A stretch of 42,704 nucleotides of DNA from Ventricola sp017626895 (GTDB lineage Bacteria; Bacillota; Clostridia; Christensenellales; Aristaeellaceae), in the NCBI GenBank assembly GCA_017626895.1, contig JAGAHV010000096.1, forward strand, positions 1 through 42,704, in the 5' to 3' direction. The position numbers and the translations under genes are program-made. Position 1 is the stretch's first letter. Every line of letters begins with the position of its first letter. A model generated the notes under the pieces. The model was not told the DNA's origin, made no database searches, and was given only the letters and a program-made list of their open reading frames with translations. Positions 31,875 through 39,666 of the stretch are shown one piece after another.

Positions 31875-33627
31875 CGTCATGTTCCTCCTTATCAAAGCTC
31901 AGGCTCGGTTCTGCCCTGTGAACGCCTGAATGGGATCCTGCCTCTTCAATGATCGTATTGACACAGGCATGCAGCTCTTTTTCCACGGCCTCGGCTGCCT
32001 CTGCATCTGCCGCACTGACCGAAAGATAGCATTTGAGCTTCGGCTCTGTGCCGCTGGGCCGCACGACCAGAGAACGGTTCCCCTCAAAACGGAACTTGAG
32101 AACATCTGATTTCGGCAGTCCGTCCACTCCCTGGCTGTAATCAAGCAGTTCTGTTACCCGGAATTTCCCGATCCGTTCACCGCAGGTCCTGAATGCCGCC
32201 ATGATCGCCTTCATCCGTTCAAAGCCGGCAGAACCGTCAAACTCATAGGAATGCAGGGTATTGTGGCAGTAGCCGTACTCCTGATACAGTTCAGCAAGAC
32301 GATCCAGAAGCCCGACGCCCCTGGCCCTGTAATAGGCAAACATTTCGGCAATCATGAACGCACCGTTAACCGCGTCCTTGTCGCGCACATAGGTGCCCGT
32401 CAGGTACCCATAGCTCTCCTCAAATCCCATGATATACGAGTCCTGACAGCCCTTCTTTTCCAGCAGCCCGATCTGCTCGCCAATGAACTTGAAGCCGGTC
32501 AGGACATTGACGGTCCGCACGCCGTAATGCGCGGCAATCCGCTCCGCCATATCAATGGTGACAATGGTCTTCACCATGACCGGATCCTTGGGCATGGTCC
32601 CGGCCGCCAGGCGCCGCTGACAGATGTAATCAAGGAGCAGCATTCCGGTTTCATTGCCGGTCAGAAGGACATATTCCCCCTCTGCATTCCGCACGGCAAT
32701 CCCGATCCGGTCACAGTCCGGATCGGTGGCCATGAGGAGGTCTGCCTGTTCCCGCCGGGCATATTCCATGCCCAGCGCCATGGCCTCGTGGATTTCCGGA
32801 TTCGGATACGGACAGGTCGGGAAATGGCCATCCGGCTTTTCCTGTTCCGCCACCACGGTGATGTTGGAATAGCCCGCCTCACGCAGGGTCCTCAAAACAG
32901 GCACCAGACCGGTTCCGTTGAGCGGGGTATAAATAATGGCAGCACTGCGGTCCGCAGGCGCATCGTAAAGAACGCTCTGCTTTTTGACCTCGGCAATAAA
33001 GCAGGTCAGCACCTCATCCCCGATTTTCCGAATCCGGCCCTCCCGGAGACCTTCTTCAAATTCCATGCAGCGGACATCATCAAAGGCATCGATCCGGTCA
33101 ATTTCTGCCAGAATGGCTTTGGCTGCCTTCGTGGTAATCTGGCATCCATCCGGTCCGTAGACCTTATAGCCATTGTATTTGGACGGATTGTGCGAGGCGG
33201 TCACCATGATTCCGGCCGCACAGTCCAGTTCACGGACGGCAAAGGACAGGCACGGAGTGGGCATCAGCTGCGGATAAATCCGTACCTCAATGCCATTGGC
33301 TGCAAAAACACCGGCAGCCACCTGCGAAAACAGGTCCGACTTGATCCGGGAATCATAGCTGACCGCAATCCGGCGCTTTTCCGGCGGAAAATGGGCAATG
33401 ACGTAATTGGCCAGTCCCTGAGAAGCTTTCCCAACCGTGTAGATATTCATCCGGTTCGTGCCGGCACCAATCACCCCGCGCAGACCGCCTGTGCCGAATT
33501 CCAGTTCCCGGTAAAAGGCATCCTCGATCAGCTCCGGCTTTCCGGCCATGGCAGCCAGTTCCGCGCTCAGGTCAGGATCTCCGTTTGCCCGTTCACACCA
33601 TCTCAGATAGTTCTTTTCAATATCCAT
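31858..33627 (-). CDS. pgcA: Phosphoglucomutase/phosphomannomutase
   Basis: 589 residues, the usual size of the firmicute alpha-D-phosphohexomutase PgcA. It has the phosphoserine loop T-A-S-H-N-P-S-K-Y-N-G (S145), the metal loop D-P-D-C-D-R-I-G, the sugar loop G-F-E-E-S-Y-G-Y and the C-terminal phosphate-binding R-P-S-G-T-E-P-K. It converts glucose-1-P and glucose-6-P (or the mannose equivalents) for sugar-nucleotide synthesis. AGGAGG lies seven bases before the ATG, and a clear promoter is at 33711-33739. Confidence 0.95.
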   Translation of the reverse strand: MDIEKNYLRWCERANGDPDLSAELAAMAGKPELIEDAFYRELEFGTGGLRGVIGAGTNRMNIYTVGKASQGLANYVIAHFPPEKRRIAVSYDSRIKSDLFSQVAAGVFAANGIEVRIYPQLMPTPCLSFAVRELDCAAGIMVTASHNPSKYNGYKVYGPDGCQITTKAAKAILAEIDRIDAFDDVRCMEFEEGLREGRIRKIGDEVLTCFIAEVKKQSVLYDAPADRSAAIIYTPLNGTGLVPVLRTLREAGYSNITVVAEQEKPDGHFPTCPYPNPEIHEAMALGMEYARREQADLLMATDPDCDRIGIAVRNAEGEYVLLTGNETGMLLLDYICQRRLAAGTMPKDPVMVKTIVTIDMAERIAAHYGVRTVNVLTGFKFIGEQIGLLEKKGCQDSYIMGFEESYGYLTGTYVRDKDAVNGAFMIAEMFAYYRARGVGLLDRLAELYQEYGYCHNTLHSYEFDGSAGFERMKAIMAAFRTCGERIGKFRVTELLDYSQGVDGLPKSDVLKFRFEGNRSLVVRPSGTEPKLKCYLSVSAADAEAAEAVEKELHACVNTIIEEAGSHSGVHRAEPSLSFDKEEHDDDSAN

Positions 33628-33710
33628 CCCATTGCCTCCTAAAGTTCAATTTCCATTTAACCAAAGATGCACGCATCGGACCAATCCCGAACTGCACCTG
33701 AATGATCTGG

Positions 33711-33739
33711 ATTATAACGAATTGAGGCAGAAGAATCAA
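33711..33739 (-). promoter_or_regulatory. pgcA-manA operon promoter
   Basis: Minus strand: TTGATT (33739-33734), 17 bases, TATAAT (33716-33711). The leader to the ATG at 33627 would be about 77 bases. Confidence 0.7.
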
Positions 33740-33808
33740 GGCACAGGAACCCTTTTGATCCATTCCTCCCCGGACATGCCCTTTGCGATTTTTTATACGG
33801 CAGGTATC

Positions 33809-33837
33809 TTCCTTTTTTGCTGCAGTTGTGTTAGAAT
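33809..33837 (+). promoter_or_regulatory. tyrS promoter
   Basis: TTCCTT (33809-33814), 17 bases, TAGAAT (33832-33837). The -35 is modest. It sits just before the T-box leader. Confidence 0.5.
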
Positions 33838-33844
33838 ACGGCCA

Positions 33845-34079
33845 CCTGCAAAGAAGGAAAGAAGTAGGCCTGTCAAATCTCTTAAAGAGAGTGCCCGGCT
33901 GGTGGAAGGGCACAGAGACGCAGACTGAATACATTCCGGAGCATCATTCCGAACGGCCGCGGCCCAGTAGGCGATGACGGGTATGCCCGTTACAGCTGCC
34001 TGGAGGGGCTTTTTGCCCGAACCAGAGGTGGTACCACGATAAATTCGTCCTCTGTCCCGTTTGGGACAGAGGCTTTTTT
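33845..34079 (+). ncRNA. T-box leader (tyrosine) with antiterminator and terminator
   Basis: Stem I contains AGAGAGTGCCCGGCTGG and AGGGCACAGAGAC. The specifier loop GACTGAATACATTCC presents codon TAC (33930-33932) for tRNA-Tyr. The T-box sequence AGAGGTGGTACCACG (34024-34038) gives the UGGU that pairs with the uncharged tRNA end. The terminator stem is CCTCTGTCCC (34049-34058) / GGGACAGAGG (34063-34072), then CTTTTTTC. Low charged tRNA-Tyr should favour the antiterminator and turn on tyrS 40 bases downstream. Confidence 0.95.
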
Positions 34080-34120
34080 CGTATCGGACTGCCGGATGAC
34101 ACAGGAAAGGATGAACAAAC

Positions 34121-35341
34121 ATGCAAATCTACGAAGAACTGCAAAAGCGCGGCCTCATTGCGCAGGTCACAGATGAACCCGAAATCCGCGAACTGATTAA
34201 CAATGGCGGTGCACGTTTCTATATCGGATTCGACCCGACCGCGGATTCCCTCCACGTCGGTCACTTTATGGCCCTTTGCCTCATGAAACGTCTGCAGATG
34301 GCCGGCAACTGCCCCATTGTCCTGCTGGGCGGCGGCACCGGCTATATCGGTGACCCCTCCGGCCGCACCGACATGCGCTCCATGATGACACCTGAAACCA
34401 TTCAGCACAACTGCGACTGTTTCAAAAAACAGATGGAACGGTTCATTGAATTCGGTGACGGGAAAGCCATCATTGTCAACAACGCCGACTGGCTGCTCTC
34501 CCTCAACTACATTGAACTCCTCCGTGAGGTTGGTCCGCATTTCTCCGTCAACAACATGCTCCGCGCCGAATGTTACAAGCAGCGCATGGAACGCGGACTC
34601 AGTTTCCTCGAGTTCAACTACATGATCATGCAGGCCTATGACTTCCTGCATCTGCATAAGGCCTACGGCTGCAATATGCAGTTCGGCGGTGATGATCAGT
34701 GGTCCAACATGTTGGCCGGCACCGAGCTGATCCGCAAGAAGACCGGCGATGATGCCTATGCCATGACCATCACCCTGCTGATGAACAGTGAGGGCAAGAA
34801 GATGGGCAAGACCGCCAAAGGCGCTGTCTGGCTTGACCCCAACAAGACCTCACCCTTCGAATTCTACCAGTACTGGCGCAATGTCAACGATGCGGATGTC
34901 ATGAAATGCATCCGTATGCTGACCTTCGTCCCGCTTGAGCAGATTGAGGAGATGGAGCACTGGGATGACAGCCGGATCAATGAGAAAAAAGACCTGCTGG
35001 CCTTTGAACTGACCGCCCTGGTGCACGGCACCGCGGAGGCGGAAAAAGCACGCGAGGCCTCACGGGCACTGTTCTCCGGTGCCGGCGATGATTCCAATAT
35101 GCCGACCACCACGCTGAGCAAAGAGGAAGTCGGAGATGGCATGACCGTGGTCGATCTCATGATGCGGCTTGGCCTGGCCAAGAGCAAAAGCGAAATCCGC
35201 CGGCTCGTGGAACAGGGCGGCGTCACCATTGACGGGAATCCCGTTCCCACCTTTGATACCCTGGTCCCGGCAGAGGATCTCGTCAAAGGCGTTAAGATCC
35301 GCAAGGGCAAGAAAGTCTTCCATAAAGCCATTATCGGCTAA
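34121..35341 (+). CDS. tyrS: Tyrosyl-tRNA synthetase
   Basis: 406 residues. Class I signature H-V-G-H is at 45-48 and the KMSKS-like loop is K-M-G-K-T at 227-231. Tyrosine-binding motifs G-G-D-D-Q-W and Q-A-Y-D-F are present. An S4 RNA-binding domain occupies about 340-400 (SEIRRLVEQGGVTIDGNPV). It charges tRNA-Tyr in the cytosol. The T-box leader directly upstream with a TAC specifier agrees with the assignment. Confidence 0.97.
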   Translation: MQIYEELQKRGLIAQVTDEPEIRELINNGGARFYIGFDPTADSLHVGHFMALCLMKRLQMAGNCPIVLLGGGTGYIGDPSGRTDMRSMMTPETIQHNCDCFKKQMERFIEFGDGKAIIVNNADWLLSLNYIELLREVGPHFSVNNMLRAECYKQRMERGLSFLEFNYMIMQAYDFLHLHKAYGCNMQFGGDDQWSNMLAGTELIRKKTGDDAYAMTITLLMNSEGKKMGKTAKGAVWLDPNKTSPFEFYQYWRNVNDADVMKCIRMLTFVPLEQIEEMEHWDDSRINEKKDLLAFELTALVHGTAEAEKAREASRALFSGAGDDSNMPTTTLSKEEVGDGMTVVDLMMRLGLAKSKSEIRRLVEQGGVTIDGNPVPTFDTLVPAEDLVKGVKIRKGKKVFHKAIIG

Positions 35342-35348
35342 AACAGAT

Positions 35349-35372
35349 GCGGCACCATTTGGTGCCGCTTTC
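35349..35372 (+). terminator. tyrS terminator
   Basis: GCGGCACC (35349-35356), loop ATTT, GGTGCCGC (35361-35368), then TTTCTG. Confidence 0.75.
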
Positions 35373-35385
35373 TGTATTCTGCAAG

Positions 35386-35422
35386 CTGAAAAATGCTCAT
35401 CCTGCTGAGGATGAGCATTTCA
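35386..35422. terminator. Second terminator, mainly for dnaX
   Basis: AAATGCTCATCC (35391-35402), loop TGCTGA, GGATGAGCATTT (35409-35420). On the minus strand the stem is followed by more T (ATTTTTCAG), so it fits the end of the dnaX transcript. Confidence 0.7.
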
Positions 35423-35466
35423 ATGGACGACATTCCGGGGATTGCCGCGCTTTCATCGGCCAGGGG

Positions 35467-37119
35467 TTATTCCTCCGTCTCGTTAATCTGAACATTTTCC
35501 CGGCCGAAAAAATCAAAGACTTTCTGCAGATTCTCCTGTGCCTGGCGCTTTGCATCCTGTTTGGCATCCAGAATCCGCGGATCCTTCTCTTCCACCGTTC
35601 CCTCAAGCGCCGCCTTAAATGTGCAGGGATGGCCTGCTGCCACACTCAGGGCAGTTGCCACCTGTTCGTTCCGTTCTCTGGAATTCAGCATTCCCACATT
35701 CAGTCCGCCCGTTTTCGCATTGAATACCACCGTAAACAGACCGTTTTCCTCATGCGCCAGACGCCCGGGAACCATCAGGGCATACAGCATCGGCATGGAT
35801 TTGCGGATTTCCTGCATCATCGCCTTGTAAATCGCCTCTGTGGTCGGTTCAACGCCCGGATCCATACTGACCGCCTTCTCGCTGACCGGCGATTCATTTT
35901 CCGCTGCCGCTTTTTTCGAAGCCTTCGCCGGACGGGCACTGACCGCAATCTCCCCGGACTGAATTTTCCGTTCCAGTTCATCCAGCCGTTCACGCATCGC
36001 TTCCAGCTGGAGGCTCTCCTCCGGAAGGCATGCCCGCAGGGCCGCGTTCTCTACCGCAAACCGGGGCTGCGAGGACCAGCGCATATCCGCCTCCGCCTGA
36101 AGGAACAGATTCATGATCCGCATCAGGCGAAGCTGCGTCGTTTTGGCTGCCTGGGCATAATAGGCATCCGCATCCTCCTGCGTCACCTCAAGCACCTGGG
36201 CGCAGGCCTCCTTTCCGCAAACAAAGGTCATGAGAAGTGCCCGGAAATGGCTGCTCACATCTTTCTGGAAGACCTGAATTTCCTTGCCGCTCCGCATGAC
36301 GTCATCGATTTTCGCCAGCACCGCGGCGCTGTCACCTGCAATCACCGCCTCCGCAAAATCAAACAGCGTGCTGCGGTCAGATGAACCCAGAATTTCCCGG
36401 ACCAGTGAATCCGAAAGCCCCTCCGTGTTTTCAAGCGCATACCCCATGCACATATCGGTAATGGACCAGGCATCACGCATGCCGCCCTCCGCGGCCCGGG
36501 CAATCCGCTCCACAGCGGTTTTCTCGTAGGGAATCTTCTCTGTCTGAATGGCCTCCTCCAGACGTGCCGCGATTTTCACCAGCGGAATCCGTCCGAAATC
36601 AAAGCGCTGACATCTGGAGAGAATTGTGGCAGGCAGTTTCTGCGGTTCGGTCGTTGCCAGAATAAACTTGGCATGTGCCGGCGGTTCTTCCAGCGTTTTC
36701 AGCAGCGCGTTAAACGCGCCCTGGGAGAGCATGTGCACCTCGTCAATGATATACACCCGGTACCGGCCGACCGCAGGCGGATACTTTACCTTGTCCCGCA
36801 GGTCCCGGATCTCCTCCACGCCGTTATTGCTGGCCGCGTCAATTTCAAGCACGTCCAGCGTACTGTCCTCCTGGAGGGACTGACAGATGGCGCAGTGGCC
36901 GCAGGGTTCCCCGTCCTCCGGCGTCTCACAGTTAATCGCCCGGGCAAACACCTTTGCCGCAGAGGTTTTGCCGGTTCCTCTGGTCCCGCAGAAAAGGTAG
37001 GCATGCGCAATTCTGCCGCTCATCACCTGACTTTTCAGAGTCTTTATGATTGCTTCCTGACCGACAAAATCCTGGAATTTAGCCGGACGATACCGTCTGT
37101 ATAATGCCTGATATGCCAT
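35467..37119 (-). CDS. dnaX: DNA polymerase III subunit gamma/tau
   Basis: 550 residues beginning MAYQALYRRYRPAKFQDFVG, the usual start. It is the clamp-loader ATPase. Walker A is G-T-R-G-T-G-K-T at 45-52, the zinc cysteines are C64, C73, C76 and C79, the DEAH-like Walker B reads I-I-D-E-V-H-M-L, and the sensor region L-A-T-T-E-P follows, with S-R-C-Q at the SRC motif. The tail (about 370-550) is short and variable, with a coiled-coil-like L-D-E-L-E-R-K-I. No recR or YbaB gene is next to it here, although that neighbourhood is common. Confidence 0.96.
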   Translation of the reverse strand: MAYQALYRRYRPAKFQDFVGQEAIIKTLKSQVMSGRIAHAYLFCGTRGTGKTSAAKVFARAINCETPEDGEPCGHCAICQSLQEDSTLDVLEIDAASNNGVEEIRDLRDKVKYPPAVGRYRVYIIDEVHMLSQGAFNALLKTLEEPPAHAKFILATTEPQKLPATILSRCQRFDFGRIPLVKIAARLEEAIQTEKIPYEKTAVERIARAAEGGMRDAWSITDMCMGYALENTEGLSDSLVREILGSSDRSTLFDFAEAVIAGDSAAVLAKIDDVMRSGKEIQVFQKDVSSHFRALLMTFVCGKEACAQVLEVTQEDADAYYAQAAKTTQLRLMRIMNLFLQAEADMRWSSQPRFAVENAALRACLPEESLQLEAMRERLDELERKIQSGEIAVSARPAKASKKAAAENESPVSEKAVSMDPGVEPTTEAIYKAMMQEIRKSMPMLYALMVPGRLAHEENGLFTVVFNAKTGGLNVGMLNSRERNEQVATALSVAAGHPCTFKAALEGTVEEKDPRILDAKQDAKRQAQENLQKVFDFFGRENVQINETEE

Positions 37120-37209
37120 CTTTCCGCTACCCCTTCATAAGCAGCCGCCCGATTCCGGGTGCCGCTGATGTTCTCTCCTCCAGGCACCTCGCCGGGCCTG
37201 TCTTTCATG

Positions 37210-37235
37210 AAAAACGCAGTGTCCTCAGGCACTGC
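37210..37235 (-). terminator. Attenuator-like hairpin in the dnaX leader
   Basis: Minus strand: GCAGTG (37235-37230), loop CCTGAGGA, CACTGC (37221-37216), then GTTTTTC. It has terminator form but lies between the dnaX promoter and the dnaX start. It could limit readthrough or attenuate dnaX. Confidence 0.5.
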
Positions 37236-37282
37236 TGTTTCTAATGTCTGTCAAATTTCCGGTGCATCGCACCGACTCTCTC

Positions 37283-37311
37283 ATTTTAAAGTTTTGGCCC
37301 GTTCTTTTCAA
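37283..37311 (-). promoter_or_regulatory. dnaX promoter
   Basis: Minus strand: TTGAAA (37311-37306), 17 bases, TAAAAT (37288-37283). The leader to the start at 37119 would be about 157 bases. Confidence 0.6.
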
Positions 37312-37379
37312 CCCCTTTTTCGGAATCCGGCAAAAGCAACGGATCCGGATGGCTGGCTCTGTCCGAACCCATTTTAATT

Positions 37380-37425
37380 GGCCCTGACAGGGTGCAGTCT
37401 GTCCGGACTGCACCCTGTCAGGGCC
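37380..37425. repeat. Perfect 19-bp inverted repeat with 8-base loop
   Basis: GGCCCTGACAGGGTGCAGT (37380-37398) and its exact complement (37407-37425) flank CTGTCCGG. It lies 18 bases after the aldo/keto reductase stop on the minus strand and probably ends that transcript. The following AATTAAAAT has only a weak T-run. Confidence 0.75.
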
Positions 37426-37442
37426 GCTCAGTTCACATCCGT

Positions 37443-38303
37443 TTAAATATTGGCCGGATTGCTCTTCGCCTTCGGGATGGAAAAGTCCGGATGTTCCCCC
37501 AGCCAGGTGGTTTGAGGCATACAGGTCAGCAGCGACACATCCTCCTCGCTCATCTCAAAATCAAATGCCTCCAGGTTGGCCCTGATATGTGCCTCGCTGC
37601 TGGCCTTTGGAATCGGCAGGATGCCTTTTTGCAGCAGGAACCGCAGATTGATCTGCTGCGGGCTCTTCCCGTATTTTTCGGCCAGTCCAAGGATAATGGC
37701 ATTCCCTGCTGCTGCCTGCAGCTCACCCCGGCCAAACGGGCTCCAGGCCATGGGCAGAACACCGTTTGCCCGGCAAAATGCCGTTGCGGCCTCCTGGGAA
37801 TACCCGGGATGGATTTCCATCTGATCCACCACCGGCCGCACTGTACAATTCTCAAGGATATTCGAAAGATGATGCGGAAGAAAATTGGAAAGTCCAAGCT
37901 TTCGTACCTTTCCCTTTTCCACCAGTTCCTCAAGCGCATGATACGTCCGAATGTCCCGTTCCCGCCACGGTTCATCCATCCGTCCCGTTTCCCGCGGCCA
38001 GTGAATCATGTAAATGTCCACATAGTCCATCCCAAGCCGGCGGAGACTGCGGTCAAGGGCCGCGGCAGGGTCATCCATCTCATCAATCCACAGCTTTGTC
38101 TCAATAACAAATGCCTCCCTGGGCACTTTGCTCGCCCGAACCGCCTCACCCAGGATGCGTTCGGTCTCATACAGCGACGCCGTGTCAAAGAACCGGAACC
38201 CTGCATCTATGGCCTGCCGGATTGGCCGGTCCGAGGTGACCTGATAGGTCCCAAAGCCCATTGCAGGAATCTGTGACCCGTCTGAAAGCGTATATGTTCT
38301 CAT
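37443..38303 (-). CDS. Aldo/keto reductase
   Basis: 286 residues, an (alpha/beta)8-barrel NADPH-dependent oxidoreductase of the small bacterial type. The expected catalytic residues are visible: Asp and Tyr in F-D-T-A-S-L-Y, Lys in E-T-K-L-W and His in M-I-H-W-P. Further support comes from G-L-S-N-F, the cofactor region L-P-I-P-K-A-S and V-V-D-Q-M-E-I-H-P. Substrate cannot be inferred. The ATG overlaps the stop of the upstream broken gene (ATGA). Confidence 0.93.
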   Translation of the reverse strand: MRTYTLSDGSQIPAMGFGTYQVTSDRPIRQAIDAGFRFFDTASLYETERILGEAVRASKVPREAFVIETKLWIDEMDDPAAALDRSLRRLGMDYVDIYMIHWPRETGRMDEPWRERDIRTYHALEELVEKGKVRKLGLSNFLPHHLSNILENCTVRPVVDQMEIHPGYSQEAATAFCRANGVLPMAWSPFGRGELQAAAGNAIILGLAEKYGKSPQQINLRFLLQKGILPIPKASSEAHIRANLEAFDFEMSEEDVSLLTCMPQTTWLGEHPDFSIPKAKSNPANI

Positions 38304-39156
38304 CCTTCTCCCCCCGTTTTTCCCCGGGCGATTATCAGTTTCTGAATAATGTGGTCCGGCAACAGCAGCTTCATCTCATCATTTTCTAAAAGCGGATTGA
38401 TCATTATCTCTTCAAAATCGGCCTTCCCTGATCTGCACAGCTTTCTCACTTCATCCTCTGTAAAGCCTGGATACTCAGCAAACTCAAGCGGATCCAGCAT
38501 GGATGATTCATCAAACGCAGAAAGCGCAGATTGAGATCCATCCTTTTTGATCGGAAGTATCCCCGTCATGTATGCAGCCGCCACAACCTTTGGCGTGAAG
38601 TTGATGTTCTTAAACCATCCGCGCAGAAGATTCAGATAGGCTTCCTGTGCGTTATGATCGTCTTTCGCTTCCCGGATCATGGCATCCCATTCATCAATAA
38701 TAAAAACGATCTGCCTTCCCGTCTCCTCCACAAAACGGACTAATCTCTCATCAGGGGTTTCCCCTTTTATCTCCTCCGGGATTTCATTCATGATGGCATC
38801 AACCATCCACACCAGCACAATTTCCAGTGACTTCTGAAGTCGTTTTGCCTCAGAGATAAATCCGGAAACGTCCAGACAGATCACATTGTATTGATTGATG
38901 TGTTCTTCATAATTTTCAGATTCAGCAATCCGTTTATCGGCAAACAGATCGTGAGAATCACATGAACAGTCATAGTAGGCTGTCAGCATCATTGCTGCAT
39001 ATGATTTTCCAAAGCGGCGCGGCCTGCTTATGCACAAAAGGGATTCCTTCCCTCCGACCCTTTCATTCATTCTCCTGATCAGATTCGTTTTATCCACATA
39101 GTTTTTCCCGCAATCCTCCTGAAAGCCAGATTGCCAGGGTTGACATAAAGGCCCAT
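38300..39156 (-). pseudogene. Broken AAA-ATPase-like (PF09820-type) gene
   Basis: The original start is probably the ATG at 39156, seven bases after AAGGAGG, reading M-G-L-Y-V-N-P-G-N, the normal family N-terminus. A one-base loss near 39128-39135 then moves the frame; the continuation G-F-Q-E-D-C-G-K-N-Y-V-D-K-T is in another frame, open to 38300. P-loop-region residues I-S-R-P-R-R-F-G-K-S and the I-I-D-E-W-D Walker B are intact. The family usually has 500-580 residues with a C-terminal PD-(D/E)XK-like domain. This copy ends soon after F-T-E-D-E-V-R-K-L-C, so it is truncated too. Such genes are abundant in gut anaerobes and often decay; their function is unknown. Confidence 0.7.
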
Positions 39157-39666
39157 GGCCATGCCTCCTTCCATAGCTATCCCCGACAGCCGCAGCCATC
39201 ACACCCGTCGGGCTGTACGCCGGAGCAGAATCATGAGCGGAACGATCATGGTGTTCCTCCTGACAGAAAAGCCCTCTTCATGGGGCCCGGATGAGTTCCG
39301 CATTCAATTTCTGTTCTGGTCAAAGGATCTGTTTCCCTCTACAAAAAAAGCCTATCAAGCCATCTATTCGAAAATAAAACCCGAATAACTGCTCAATAGA
39401 CGATGGTTCAAAAAGCCAGGACGCCGTCGCAGCGTCGCCCTTACAAAACCCGAAGGTTCTGATTTATGAGATTATGGTACATCTTCTTCCCGCTTCTGTC
39501 AATCCTCCGGTTTCTGGGCATTTCTTTCCATCCCGAGTCCGGCATGAAGGCTTTCCCGTCAGAGGGTGCTCCGCACATAAAATTCTTGACACGTAAAGAT
39601 TCATCGGGTATAACTTTCCCTGTGCAATCATTCAAGGAAAACTTTTTCAAAGAGGTTGGTGGTCCG
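39157..39666. other. Intergenic region between divergent genes
   Basis: The region holds a 16-codon minus-strand frame at 39249-39199 (MIVPLMILLRR..., AGGAGG upstream) that ends in TGATG and may be a gene remnant. It also holds a small GC hairpin near 39421-39437 and the promoter at 39586-39614. The plus-strand frame open from 39466 is not supported as coding before 39667, because the promoter lies inside it. Confidence 0.45.
39586..39614 (+). promoter_or_regulatory. Promoter of the two-repeat membrane protein gene
   Basis: TTGACA (39586-39591), 17 bases, TATAAC (39609-39614). Eleven of twelve positions match the SigA consensus. Transcription near 39621 supports a start codon at 39667. Confidence 0.8.

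Larger units (their letters stand above)
37120..37442. other. Leader and promoter region of dnaX
   Basis: There is no ordinary gene. From right to left on the minus strand: a 19-bp hairpin (37425-37380), a promoter (37311-37283), an attenuator-like hairpin (37235-37210) and about 90 bases of leader. A GTG-started frame from 37232 runs into dnaX in another frame (residues ...SGTRNRAAAYEG...). Part of it resembles the ends of leader repeats B and E, but weakly. Confidence 0.45.

Noticed and set aside
37120..37260. Small SRP RNA gene near dnaX
   Set aside because: The region has a GGCGGCTGC segment but lacks the conserved tetraloop and GGTCAGG/AGCAGC signature of a 4.5S-type RNA.
39466..39666. 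67-codon extension of the two-repeat membrane protein
   Set aside because: A near-consensus promoter (39586-39614) lies inside it, so those codons would not be transcribed from that promoter.
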